Positions 1-11,754 of a stretch of DNA of 64,000 nt are shown here, piece after piece (position 1 is the stretch's first letter; every line of letters starts with the position of its first letter). The position numbers and the translations under genes are program-made. The notes under the pieces are model-generated. The model searched no databases, was not told where the DNA came from, and saw only the letters and a program-made list of their open reading frames with translations. The DNA is from Cymodocea nodosa (taxonomy: Eukaryota; Streptophyta; Magnoliopsida; Alismatales; Cymodoceaceae), in NCBI GenBank assembly GCA_036874045.1, contig CM072343.1:16202001-16266000 (forward strand), written 5' to 3'.

Positions 1-945
1 TTAGATATATCCCTTTTTCTTTAAAAGACACAACTAAGAGATGGTTATATACTCTATCGCTTGATTCAATTTCTACATGGACTGAATTTTGCTCTGTTTT
101 TCTGGAAAAATATTATCCAACACATCAAACGATTAAAAAGAAGAAAGAAATATTAATGTGTAGCCAAAAACAGGGTGAATCATTTTGGAAATATTTTGAA
201 AGATTTAAAGATTTACTGACTCAATGTCCACATCATGTAATGAGTAAAGCACAATTAATAGGTATAATTGATGAAGGCATTGATGTTTCAACGAAATCTT
301 TATTAGAATCTACTTGTCAAAATGGATTTTTAAAATTATGTAGTGAAGAAGCATGGGCATATTTAGAAAATTTTGCAAAAAGAACTGTATAGTGGGAAAA
401 TTCGGTTGAAGCTATTGCAGATAAAAGAATATTACCAAGAGGAATGCATGAAATAAATTCCAATACTGTGCTTGAGGTAAAATTAAATGAATTAACAAAG
501 AAAATATAAAAGTTATCATAAATCAAAAACTAGCAAAAAAGAATGCAAACAAAAATGACTTAGATATTATTTATGCTAGAAACTAGAGAGATAACTTGGG
601 AAATTCTTATCATCCTAATTGGAGAAATCACCTGAATTTATCTTGGAGAAACAATAATTTCTAGGGAGGAGAAAATATAAATGAGAGGAACATAAGTTAT
701 AAAGTATTAATTGAACAAGGAGCTAGAATAGAGAAATTAGAAAAGATAATCCAACAAGTAAACAATTGTCTAGAATTTATATTTGGAAATGCTGCAATTC
801 AAAATCAGAATAGAAATATATCACTTAGATAGAAGGAACCAATGGAAGTTAGACCTACTGGAGGATTGCCAATACAAGCTATACCTAATCCTATCAATAG
901 AATGGTTAATGAAATTGATACCTCTTTTGGGAGGGCAGCTGAATG
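1..945 (+). pseudogene. Athila-type Ty3 retrotransposon gag remnant (5' end outside window)
   Basis: An open frame runs from base 3 to a TAG at 390-392 and continues in the same frame to about 509. It reads like the central retrotransposon gag domain of Athila/Tat elements: an Arg/Trp-rich start (KRWLYTLSLDSISTW), a FLEKYYP segment, then GESFWKYFERFKDLLTQCPHH. Past the stop comes GMHEINSNT, which matches the part before the zinc knuckle in this family. Further down (about 711-945) the text resembles the gag C-terminus (IEKLEKI, RPTGGLP). Stops and frame breaks make it a pseudogene. The capsid domain packages element RNA in live relatives. No protease or polymerase follows, so the rest of the coding region is deleted before the LTR at 1189. 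Family assignment is good; the right-hand limit is approximate. Confidence 0.8.
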
Positions 946-1188
946 AAGCAGCATATCTGAAGCAACTATCTGTATGTATATATGTTTTTTTTTTTTAGTT
1001 AATAGTATTGTAGAGTTAATTTTTAACTCAACGAACTTAGTCCGTTGAGTTATGCCTTAACTCCACGAGGGTGTGTAGTAGTTATGTTAATTTTTGCCTC
1101 TGCTAAATTTTTGTTTGTGTTTTACAGAATCGATAAATGGAATTGATGCAATTACCATTGGATGCACTAAGGGAAGTACTAAGTAACT
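946..1188 (+). other. Retrotransposon internal spacer before LTR
   Basis: There is no coding signal. A T-run is followed at 1024-1070 by two inverted-repeat units of the AACTCAACG / CGTTGAGTT type, also found inside the LTRs. A splice-acceptor-like TTTTACAG lies at about 1119-1126. No clear polypurine tract precedes the LTR, so I cannot say whether this LTR closes the gag remnant to its left or opens the element to its right. Confidence 0.5.
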
Positions 1189-3051
1189 TCTTTAGAATGA
1201 AAAAGTGCATATTATTAACGGTTAAATGATGGTTAATTGTATAATATTTAGCTTATCATATGAGAATTAAGCCATTATGTTATAATTGCACTGTTATATG
1301 CTTTAATTGAAGAATCTGCTTAATTTTGGGGAATTAATGTTAATTTAGTACATTTATGAACTATCGGTAAATTGCAGGCTGTGAAATTCTTAAGTATTCG
1401 AAAATGCATCTGAGCATTGGATAGTTATACCTGTAACTCTCCGAAATGTTATTTTATGTTTCAACTACTGATGACACGTGTCGAGATCTGGTAGATTTAC
1501 TTAAGTTATAACTCGTTAAGTTAGCATAACTGTACGTGTTGAGTTGCTATATTGAACATAAAGGCAACGCGTTAGGTTAGCGTTATAAACTTAAGTTGTT
1601 ATTTTTGCATGTGTTTTATAGTTAAATCAACGAAGGAAGTCCGTTGAGTTATCTGTAACTCCACGGACTATATATTTTCTAATATGCCACTGTAGCGGTT
1701 GCAGTAACAGACAGTTGGAAGGAAAAACCACATTCGCACGTATCACGCAGGAATTCAATCGCGCAGGGAGAAAGAAATCATCGCCGTTGATCTGAAGGAA
1801 GGAAATCCAATCGATCATTCAAGCAGAAGCAGTTACCACTGAAGAAATATAAAAGAAAAGAAGAAAAAAAAAAAGGGTATGCTCGATGGACGGCCAGTGT
1901 ATACAGAGGAGGAGCACTGAGCTTTCTGCAGACAGTATCGGCGATTCTCCGAAGTATCACATCAACAACCGTTATCACCACCATAATCACCAATCATCGG
2001 AGGTCTGTGAGGATACTTGCCTGATGTCGAGTCGACTCTGAGCCAAACACAGTGCCTGACAACCACTGTGAGGAGTGATAGCGTCGCGGGAAGGGAAGAC
2101 ATTTTCACCAAGCGCCGACTCATATTTTAGGAGATCGTAAAGCTTTTAGCCTTGGCTTCAGGTTGATGCCTGTATGCTGAAGAGGAGATCATCTTGCAAT
2201 TCTAGACTCGCGATTCTATAGGGAGAGGAGACAGAATTGTAAGTGGTTCAATTTTCAGTGGTGTAATCGCGTTGCAAGTAGTGTCGAAAGTATTTACTGT
2301 CAAGTGAAATTACTTTACATTTCACCTTTCGCCCATTTCCTTGTTCACATCAAAACAAAAATACTAAAAACAATTTATCTTTGTTTGTATGTTTTATTTA
2401 AGTGTTGTATTATTTGTGTTGTATCGTGATTAATGTTATCTGTATCAATTTTATGATTGTTTTATGTTAGTTTTAATTTTATAGTTTACTAAAATTGGTT
2501 CGTACAAAACAACTTAAAGATTTTAATGGTTACTGTTTGAATCATCTGAATGTTAGTATTGCTTAATGATAAATCCAATGTTAACTAGCATTAAAAAACT
2601 TAATTGATGTTATTTACAATCTGTGGAATCGCCCAATGGTTGGCCGAATTCCTCTGTAAATAGCAGTATTATAAAAAAGAGACAGGCTCGTGGAGTTAAC
2701 TTAAGTCCACGAGAATAGTCCGTTGAGTTAGCCATAACTCAACGAACTTAGTTCGTTAAATTAACTGTAACTCAACGGAGTGATTATTGAATATAAATTT
2801 GAATTGTTCACAATCAAACATTTCTTAAATTCGTTAGCAATTCCTTGTGAGATCGACCTGTACTTGCACACTGATACAATAGACACTGTGCACTTTTAGT
2901 TAAAGTACAAATTGGAATTAATATCTAAATTGTATTAAAGGTTGTTTGTTTACTTCTAAAAGAAAGAATAGGCATAAAGATAAATTAACTAAGTAAAAAT
3001 AGAAGTAACAAATCCAAGTTTTTCTAGTGTAGTGCTGGGAAAACACAAACA
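1189..3051 (+). repeat. Athila-type LTR, apparently full length (1863 bp)
   Basis: It starts TCTTTAGAATGAAAAAGTGC, where most copies start TGTTTAG, and ends GGGAAAACACAAACA. The same sequence recurs in the window at 5890, 6839, 25878 and 26236 (plus strand) and at 24329-25877 (minus). Length is close to the copies at 6839-8696 (1858 bp) and 26236-28088 (1853 bp). It carries several short inverted repeats, with three in a row at about 2690-2785. I read it as the 5' LTR of the element that encloses the F-box-like pseudogene at 3052-4143, because a polypurine tract and a matching LTR follow at 5877-5890. Confidence 0.85.
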
Positions 3052-4143
3052 TAACTTGTTAGCTAAAGATCTGTGCAGGCTGTGTTGTGTATCAAAGGAA
3101 ATTAAAGACTGTATTGAAGAAAAATATTTTCAGGGACTACAAGCTGCAAAAATGATTAAGATTAGAGATGGATTCATATGGAGTTCATTTAATCGTAGTT
3201 CAAATACCCATAAATATTTGGCTATGGAAGAAACTACTGGAATTCCACCCAATGCATTAGAAGGAATGAGTCATATTATGGGGATAGATGAAGGATTAGT
3301 CATATACAAGACGAGACCAAGGTATGCAAGTTTATCATTACCTGATATTTTGATAAGAAATCCTATAACAGGAGAAGAATGGAATATAGGAAGACCTAAT
3401 ATATTTGAAGCACCAACTGAAAATTGTGGGTCAGCTTTAATATTTTCTAATAAAAATTCTGCAATTCCTGAAAAATTATATTATTGGAGACCTACAGGAA
3501 ATTAGGGTGAAGATTTACGCTTAAGTGTGTATAATTTTCTGAACAGATCTTGGAATGAAAACATTATAATATATCTAGGACAGAAATCATTAATTAACCA
3601 AACACATGTCATACTTGATGGATATATCTATTTAGTCACAGAGATATCAATAGCATATAGATCTGATTTATACATAGTGAGCATAGACAGTTATGAAGAT
3701 TATATAGAAATTTTACCTGTACCAAGTGAAATAGCTAAACCACCATCTGAAAAATTTAATGAAATTCAAATAGGAATGTGGTATAATGAAGAAGATGATC
3801 CTACTTTATGTCTGATAAGATGGTGGGATGAACTGATGAAATTTCAAATATGGATTATGGAAGACATAAATGAATGGAAGTAGGAAGAGGAGTATATTGA
3901 AATAGATGTAGAAATAGAAACTGCTACATTACCCTGGAATCAAAAAGGATCCCTTTCTGCATTACATATCATTAATGGTAATACACTCGTATTTGGAATT
4001 TATAATATATTGCATGTTTACAAATTAAGAAGGAACAAGAACTACATTAAAACAGAATTAATAGCAAGAAGAACTATGCCTAAAAAGTTTGCTTGGACTA
4101 ATACATTTATTCCATTTGTTTCTACTTTTCAATCATGTTCTTA
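3052..4143 (+). pseudogene. F-box / F-box-associated-domain protein pseudogene inside an LTR element
   Basis: One frame runs about 360 codons to a TAA at 4141-4143, broken only by TAG stops at 3503-3505 and 3881-3883. It opens with AKDLCRLCCVSKEIKDCI, which matches the second half of an F-box motif; the first part is missing where the sequence abuts the LTR end. Downstream it has NPITGEEW and RWWDELMKFQIWIMED, both characteristic of F-box-associated interaction domains. Intact family members are substrate adaptors of SCF ubiquitin ligases. No intron is visible, and an A-run lies at about 4237-4251 after the stop, as in a processed cDNA. Primer-binding site, gag and pol are all absent here, so this host-like sequence replaces them. 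The domain call is good; function is lost. It could be a fragment that arrived by recombination instead of retroposition. Confidence 0.7.
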
Positions 4144-5889
4144 AGCTGTGATTTTGTGTGTTTAATGTTGTGTATTTTGCATTTATTTTTAGAATTTTTT
4201 TTATTTTTTTGAAGTTTTCATGTTCATTTTATAATAAAAAAAAAAAAAAAACAAAATATCAATCCAGTTTGTTGGTATCTGTTCTGGGAAACCAACTAGC
4301 TTGCTTGTGAGCCACCAAAGGCATAGGAGCCTAGGTTCCACACAAGATACTGAATTATCAATATCTATTAAATGTTATTTTGTTATATATTTTGTGTTTA
4401 TCTCGGAATGAAAAGTTTTTCAGAATCAAAAATCGGAATATGCAGAAGAAGATACAAATGAAACAAGGTATGTAACCAATTATTTATCCTAAATTTTAAA
4501 TCAAACAAAACTGTATTCATGCCTACTACAATTACTGTATTTATTGTCAAATCTTTTACATTGAGGACAATGCAAAATATAGGTATGGGGGGGAGGTAAT
4601 TAAAGTAACAGTCATGTAAGTTTGTTAATTAAAGAAATTAAAATGGTACTGCAAAGTTTTGAGGAAATTGAAAATGAACTTACTGTAACTATCCGATAAT
4701 TGAGATTGTAAAATTTTTATAAACTGCTTGAATGTTATATTTAGAAGGCTATAGAAGATGCTATAGAATTTATTATTTATGTAAATCTAGATATAGTATC
4801 TTATGTTTTTTCTGAAGTTCATGAGTTTAATAGCTTCATGATTTTAAAATGAAATCAGAATATTTAATGCTTAATCAGAAAATTATCTGAAGTCCTGAAG
4901 GAGCTGAGATGTGAATTCTAGATTAAATAAAACACATATGATTAAAGATACATTTAATTTGACTGATTGAACTTGTAGAATGATTTATGTGTAGATCTTA
5001 TTAAACTACAAAAAAAGTATGAGTTTATTGAGATGGATTCATATTTTCAGTAAATGATAGAAGTAGAACTATATGAGATTGGTGTTTTACTACATCTGTA
5101 TTAATGAAATATGTACATATATAGTATGTGATTAATGTTTTATTTTGTGTTTGTAGTGTTGTGAGAAAAAAAAAAAGGAGGAAAATTTTGAGAGTTTATT
5201 GATTTATTTGATCACGAGCCTTTTGTACTTAAGTAGATAAGTATGTAAGGATTGTTGACCTTAAAAAAGACTCTTGAAATCTGACAACCTAAGATCCTAA
5301 TCAGATCTAGGATTGTTGATTGAAAGCTCATTACATAGGTACATTAGAAAGCTTTTGTATGATTCAAGCTTGTCAAATTAACTCTTAAAGAAAAAAAAAA
5401 GAAAAAGAAAAAAAAACATATATTGTTTTGAAAAGATACTGGTGTTTTGTGAAATACAGATATCTTATGAATCGAGTATATTTTCTGTTATCTAGAATTG
5501 CTGAAATATGAAACTAGAATTGACTTTTGAAGTTGTTTAATGGAGATACAATTCTTTATTCTACTTGTCTTAATTAGATTGAATTGGATTGTACTTTGAT
5601 TCGTATGTGGTTGAAATTTCTTCTAGAAATCTTATTGGAAAATTCAGGATGACAGATGATGAAAAGAAGAACAAACGATAATATAATTAACACCTATATG
5701 ATGATGATATACTTTGTATGTAATTTACATATATTCTAAGTATCTTTACAGGTTGATTACTGAAACATACAGAATATATTTTTATACTAAACAAAGAAAA
5801 AAAGGGAAGAATTAATTCTAGCACTTTTAAAGACCAATTAATTAGATCTTAGTTTGCTAAGGGACTAGCAAAATTTAAGTATGGGGAAG
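4144..5889 (+). mobile_element. 3' internal region of Athila-type element with polypurine tract
   Basis: No open reading frame of note. At about 4560-4597 the sequence ACATTGAGGACAATGC is followed by TATGGGGGGGAGG, a motif that commonly follows pol in Athila/Tat elements. The segment ends with AAGTATGGGGAAG directly before the LTR start at 5890, which fits the polypurine primer for plus-strand synthesis. A-rich runs occur at 4237-4251, 5167-5178 and 5391-5416. I infer it is the right-hand internal part of the element whose left LTR is 1189-3051. Confidence 0.65.
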
Positions 5890-6838
5890 TATTTAGAATG
5901 AAAAAGTGCATATTATTAACAGGTAAATGATGGTTAATTGCATAATATTTAGCTTATCATATAAGAATTAAGCCATTATGTTATAATTACACTGTTATAT
6001 GCTTTAATCGAAGAATTTGCTTAAATTGGGGGAATTAATGTTAATTTAGTACATTTATGAACTGTCGGTAAGTTGCAGGCTATGAAATTCTTAAGTATCC
6101 AAATTTTCTGATATTTCAAACAGTTATGTTTAACAAATCGAATATGTCGGATAGTTATGTTTAAATTGCTGAACAGTTATGTTTTGAAAGAATATTTTAT
6201 TATTTCCTGAAGTACACGTGTCGAAACCATAATGAATGACTTAAGTGAAATTTCGGTGAGTTATCTATAACTATCCGAAATTGTAGCTAGGCATCGGATA
6301 GTTATCCCTGTAACTCTTCGAAATCTCTTTTTATTTATAAAATAGTTGTGGACACGTGTCATGTTCTAGGTAAGTGACTTAAGTGGATTTTCGGTGAGTT
6401 AGGTGTAACTATACGAAATGCATCTAAGCATCGGATAGTTAAGTTTATAAGTATTCGAAATGCACCTAAGCATCGGATAGTTAAATTTATGCACGTGTTT
6501 TATAGTTAAATCAATGAAGAAAGTCTGTTGAGTTATCTATAACTCCATGGACTATTTATTTTCTAATATGCCACTATAGCGGTTGCAGAAATAGGACAGT
6601 TGGAAGGAAAAACCATGTTTGCATGAATCACGCAGGGAGAAGAAAGCATTGCCGTTGATATGAATGAAGGAAATCCAATCGACCATTCAAGCAGAAGCAG
6701 TTACTATTGAAGAAATATAAAAGAAAAGAAGAAAAAAAGAAGAGGGTGATCGATGGAAGGTCAGTGTGTGTAGAGGAGGATCGACGTCGCAATTCTCTAA
6801 AGTATCATACCAACCATCATCATCACCACCATAATCAA
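5890..6838 (+). repeat. LTR, left half, interrupted by nested LTR
   Basis: It begins TATTTAGAATGAAAAAGTGC and follows the LTR sequence to the point CCACCATAATCAA. There it is broken by a second complete LTR (6839-8696). The matching right half resumes at 8697. The last five bases (ATCAA, 6834-6838) and the first five after the inserted LTR (ATCAC, 8697-8701) look like a target-site duplication with one mismatch. Confidence 0.8.
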
Positions 6839-8696
6839 TGTTTAGAATGAAAAAGTGCATATTATTAACGGTTAAATGATGGTTAATTGCATAATATTTA
6901 GCTTATCATATGAGAATTAAGCCATTATGTTATAATTGCACTGTTATATGCTTTAATTGAAGAATCTGCTTAATTTTGGGGAATTAATGTTAATTTAGTA
7001 CATTTATGAACTGTTGGTAAGTTGCAGGCTGTGAAATTCTTAAGTATCCGAATATGTATCGGATAGTTATGTTTAAATTGCCGAACAATTATGTTTAGAG
7101 AGAATATTTTATTTCTAGATGTACACGTGTTGAGATCTGGTAGATTTACTTAAGTTATAACTCGTTAAGTTAGCATAACTGTACGCGTTGAGTTGCTATA
7201 TTGAACATTAAGGCTACACGTTAGGTTAGTGTTATAAACTTAAGTTGTTATTTTTTGCACGTGTTTTATAGTTAAATCAACGAAGAAAGTCCGTTGAGTT
7301 ATCTGTAACTCCATGGACTATATATTTTCTAAAATGCCACTGTAGCGGTTACAGGAATAGATAGTTGGAAGGAAAAATCACGTTTGCACGTATCATGTAG
7401 GAATTCAATCGCGCAGGGAGAAAGAAATCATCGCCGTTGATCTGAAGGAAGGAAATCCAACCAACCATTCAAGCAGAAGCAGTTACTACTGAAGAAATAT
7501 AAAAGAAAAGAAGAAAAAAAGAAGAAGTGTGTGTGATCGATGGACGGCTAGTGTATATAGAGGAGGAGCACCGAGCTTTCTGCAGAAAGTATCGGCGATT
7601 CTCTGAAATATCACACCAATCATCGTATCACCACCATAATCACCAATCATCGGAGGTCTATGACGATACTTACCTGATGTCGGGTCGATTCCGAGCCAAA
7701 CACAGTGTTTGACAACCACTGTGAGGAGTGATCACGTCGTGAGAAGGGAAGCCATTTTCACCAAGCGCCGACTCATATTTTAGGAGATCATAAAGCTTTT
7801 AGCCTTGGCTTCGGGTTGATGCCTGTATGCTGAAGAGGAGATCATCTTGCAATTCTAGACTCGCAATTCTATAGGGAGAGGAGACAGAATTGTAAGTGGT
7901 TTAATTTTCAGTGGTGTAATCACGTTGCAAGTAGTGTCGGAAGTATTTACTGTCAAGTGAGATTACTTTACATTTCACCTTTCGCCCATTTCATCAAAAA
8001 CAAAAATACCAAAAACAATTTATCTTTGTTTGTATGTTGTATTTGAGTGTTGTATTGTTTGTGTTGTATCGTGATTAATGTTATCTGTATCAGTTTTATG
8101 ATTGTTTTATGTTAGTTTTAATTTTACAATTTCCTGAAATTGGTTCGTACAAAAAAACTTAAAGATTTTAATGGTTACTGTTTGAATCATCTGAATGTTA
8201 GTATTGCTTAATGATAAATCCAATGTTAACTAGCGTTAAAAAGCTTAATTGATGTTATTTACAATCTGTGGAATTGCCCAATGGTTGGCCAAATTCCTTT
8301 GTAAACAGTAGTATTATAAAGAAGAGATAGGCTCGTGGAGTTGAATTAAGTCCACGAGTATAGTCTGTTGAGTTAGCCATAACTCAAAGAACTTAGTCCG
8401 TTGAGTTAACTGTAACTCAACGGAGTGCTTATTGAATATAAATTTGAATTGTTCACAATCAAACATTTCTTAAATTCGTCAGCAATTCCCTGTGGGATCG
8501 ACCTGTACTTGCACACTGATACAATAGACACTGTGCACTTGCAGTTAAAGTACAAATTGGAATTAATATCTAAATTGTATTAAAGGTTGTTTGTTTACTT
8601 CTAAAAGAAAGAATAGGCATAAAGATAAATTAAATAAGTAAAAATAGAAGTAACAAATCCAAGTTTTTCTAGTGTAGTACTGGGAAAACTCAAACA
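6839..8696 (+). repeat. Nested solo LTR (1858 bp)
   Basis: It runs from TGTTTAGAATGAAAAAGTGC to GGGAAAACTCAAACA and lies inside another LTR of the same family. No internal sequence follows; the host LTR continues at once. A solo LTR is usually left by recombination between the two LTRs of a complete element. Near-identical 5-bp flanks support insertion. Confidence 0.8.
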
Positions 8697-9760
8697 ATCA
8701 CCAACCATCGGAGGTCTGTGAGGATACTTGCCTGATGTCGGGTCAATTCCGAGCCAAACACAGTGCCTAACAACCACTGTGAGGAGTGATCACATCGCGG
8801 GAAGGGAAGCCATTTTCACCAAGCGTCGACTCATATTTCAAGAGATCGTAAAGATTTTAGCATTGGCTTTGGGTTGATGCCTGTATGTTGAAGAAGAGAT
8901 TATCTTGCAATTCTGGACTCGCAATTCTATAGGGAGAGGAGACAGAATTGTAAGTGGTTTAATTTTCAGTGGTATAATCGCGTTGCAAGTTGTGTCGAAA
9001 GTATTTACTGTCAAATGAGATTACTTTACATTTCACCTATCGCCCATTTCCATGTTCATATTAAAACAAAAATACCAAAAACAATTTATCTATGTTTGTA
9101 TGTTGTAATTGAGTGTTGTATTGTTTGTGTTGTATCGTGATTAATGTTATCTTTGTTAGTGTTGTGATTGTTTTATGTTTATTTTAATTTTACAGTTACT
9201 GAAATTAGTTCGTTCAAAAGACTTAAAGATTTTAATGGTTACTGTTTGAATTATTTGAATGTTAGTATTGCTTAATGATAAATCCAATGTTAACTAACAT
9301 TAAAGAGCTTAATTGATGTTATTTACAATCTGTGGAATCGCCCAATGGTTGGCCGAATTCCTTTGTAAATAGCAGTATTAAAAAAGAAAAGTCAGGCTCG
9401 TGGAGTTAAAGTAAGTCCACGAGGTTAATCTGTTGAGTTAGCCATAACTCAATGAACTTAGTCCATTGAGTTAACTATAAGTCAACGGAGAGCTTATTGA
9501 ATATATAAATTTGATTGTTAACAAACGAACAATTCTCAAATTCGTCAGCAATTCCCTTGGGATCGACCTGTACTTGCACACTGATACAATAGACACTATG
9601 CACTTGCAGTTAAAGTACAAATTGGAATTAATATATAAATTGTATTAAATGTTGTTTGTTTACTTCTAAAAGAAAGAATAGGCATAAAGATAAATTAATT
9701 AAGTAAAACAGAAGTAACAAATCCAAGTTTTTCTAGTGTAGTGCTGGGAAAATCCAAATA
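8697..9760 (+). repeat. LTR, right half (continuation of 5890-6838)
   Basis: It picks up at ATCACCAACCATCGGAGG, where the left half stopped, and ends CTGGGAAAATCCAAATA. Together the halves make one LTR, the likely 3' LTR of the element with the F-box-like insert. It is followed directly by another LTR fragment. Confidence 0.75.
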
Positions 9761-11514
9761 GTTATGTTTTGGGAAAGTGACTTAAGTGAATTTTCGGTAA
9801 GTTATCTATAACTATCCGAAATTGCAGCTGAGCATCGGATAGTTAGACCTATAACTCTCCGAAATGTTTCTTTTATTATTAAACTGCTGCTGACATGTGT
9901 TGAGATCTGGTAGATTTACTTAAGTTATATATCGGTGAGTTATTTGTAAATATCTGAAATGCATCTAGGCATCAGATAGTTAAGTTTATAAGTACTTGAA
10001 ATGCACCTGAGCATCGGATAGTTAAAGTTATGCACGTGTTTTATAGTTAAATCAACAAAGAAAGTCCGTTGAGTTATCTGTAACTTCACAGACTATTTAT
10101 TTTCTAATATGCCATTGTAGTGGTTGCAGAAACAGTATAGTTGGAAGGAAAAACCACGATCGCACGTATCACACAGGAATTCACTCGTCGAAAGGAGAAG
10201 AAATCATCGTCGTTGATATGAATGAAGGAAATCCAACCGACCATTCAAGCAGAAGTAGTTACCATTGAAGAAATATAAAAGAAAAGAAGAAAAAGAAGTA
10301 AGGTGTGTGATCAATGGGTATGACTAGTGTGTACAGAGAAGCACCGAGCTTTCTGCAGACAGTGTCGGCAATTCTCTGAAGTACCACACCAACCATTATC
10401 ACCACCACATTACCACCACCATAATCACCAACCATCGGAGGTGTGTGAGGATACTTTCCTGATGTCGGGTCAATTCCGAGCCAAACATAGTGCCTAACAA
10501 CCACTGTGAGGCGTGATCGTGCTGCAGGAAGGGAAACCATTTTCACCAAGCGTTGACTCATATTTCAAGAGATCATAAAGCTTCTAGCCTTGGCTTTGGG
10601 TTAATGCCTGTATAATGAAGAGGAGATCATTTTGCAATTCTGGACTCGCGATTCTATAGGGAGAGGAGATAGAATTGTAAATGGTTTAATTTTCAGTGGT
10701 GTAATCGTGTCGTATGTAGTGACGGAAGTATTTACTATCGATTGAGATTACTTTACATTTTACCTTTCGCCCATTTCCATGTTCATATTAAAACAAAAAT
10801 ACCAAAAATAATTTATCTGTGTTTGTATTTTGTATTTTGTATTTGAGTGTTGTATCGTGATTAATGTTATCTTTGTTAGTGTTGTGATTGTTTTATGTTT
10901 GTTTTAGTTTAACAGTTTATTGAAATTAGTTCGTTCAAAAGACTTAAAGATTTTAATAGTTACTGTTTGAATTATCTGAATGTTAGTATTACTTAATGAT
11001 AAATCTAGTGTTTACTAACATTAAAGAGCTTAATTGATGTTATTTACAATCTGTGGAACCGCCCAATGGTTGGCCGAATTCCTTTGTAAATAGCAGTATT
11101 AAAAAGAAAAGACGGGCTCGTGGAGTTAAAGTAAGTCCACGAGGTTAGTACGTTGAGTTAGTCATAACTCAACGAACTTTGTCTGTTAAGTTAACTGTAA
11201 TTCAACGGAGGGCTTATTGAAGATATTAATTTGATTATTAACAAATGAAACAGTTCTCAATTCTTAAGCAATTCCCTGTGAGATCGACCTGTACTTGTAC
11301 ACTAATACAATAGATATTGTGCACTTGTAGTTAAAATACAAATTGGAATTAATATCTAACTTGTATTAAAGGTTGTTTGTTTACTTCTATATAAAAAAAA
11401 AAGGCATAAAGATAAATTAACTAAGTAAAAACAGAAGTTAACAAATCCAAGTTTTTCTAGTGCGTTGCTGAAGATCCAAACAAGTTTTCTAGTGTCGTGC
11501 TGGGTAATCAAACA
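9761..11514 (+). repeat. 5'-truncated LTR plus a short extra LTR end
   Basis: It starts in the middle of the LTR sequence (GTTATGTTTTGGGAAAG matches about 6176 onward) and ends GAAGATCCAAACA at 11482. A further 32 bp (11483-11514) repeats the last part of the LTR again. The junction at 9760 points to recombination between related LTRs and not a fresh insertion. Confidence 0.7.
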
Positions 11515-11754
11515 CTCTCCCCTTAAGAGATTCACATACATTCTGTTAACAAACATTAGAGAAGTCCAACAATAACAAATAACATTCAAACACTGAAAAT
11601 ATTTAAGCAATAGAAATGACATTCAATAATAGAATAATAACAATACAGACTAATTTATACTACAAATCATATTTGAACAATAAAGATAACATTTAAACAA
11701 TAGAAATAACAAAATAATGGAATAAAATGTTTGAAATTTGAGTTATCAAATGAA

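Noticed and set aside
1627..1993. Minus-strand frames in the LTR, recurring at 7486-7719, 10259-10561 and 26674-27169
   Set aside because: They occur only because the LTR is repeated; each copy has different ends and no domain is seen.
3052..4143. A live F-box gene
   Set aside because: The N-terminal part of the F-box is missing and two in-frame stops are present.
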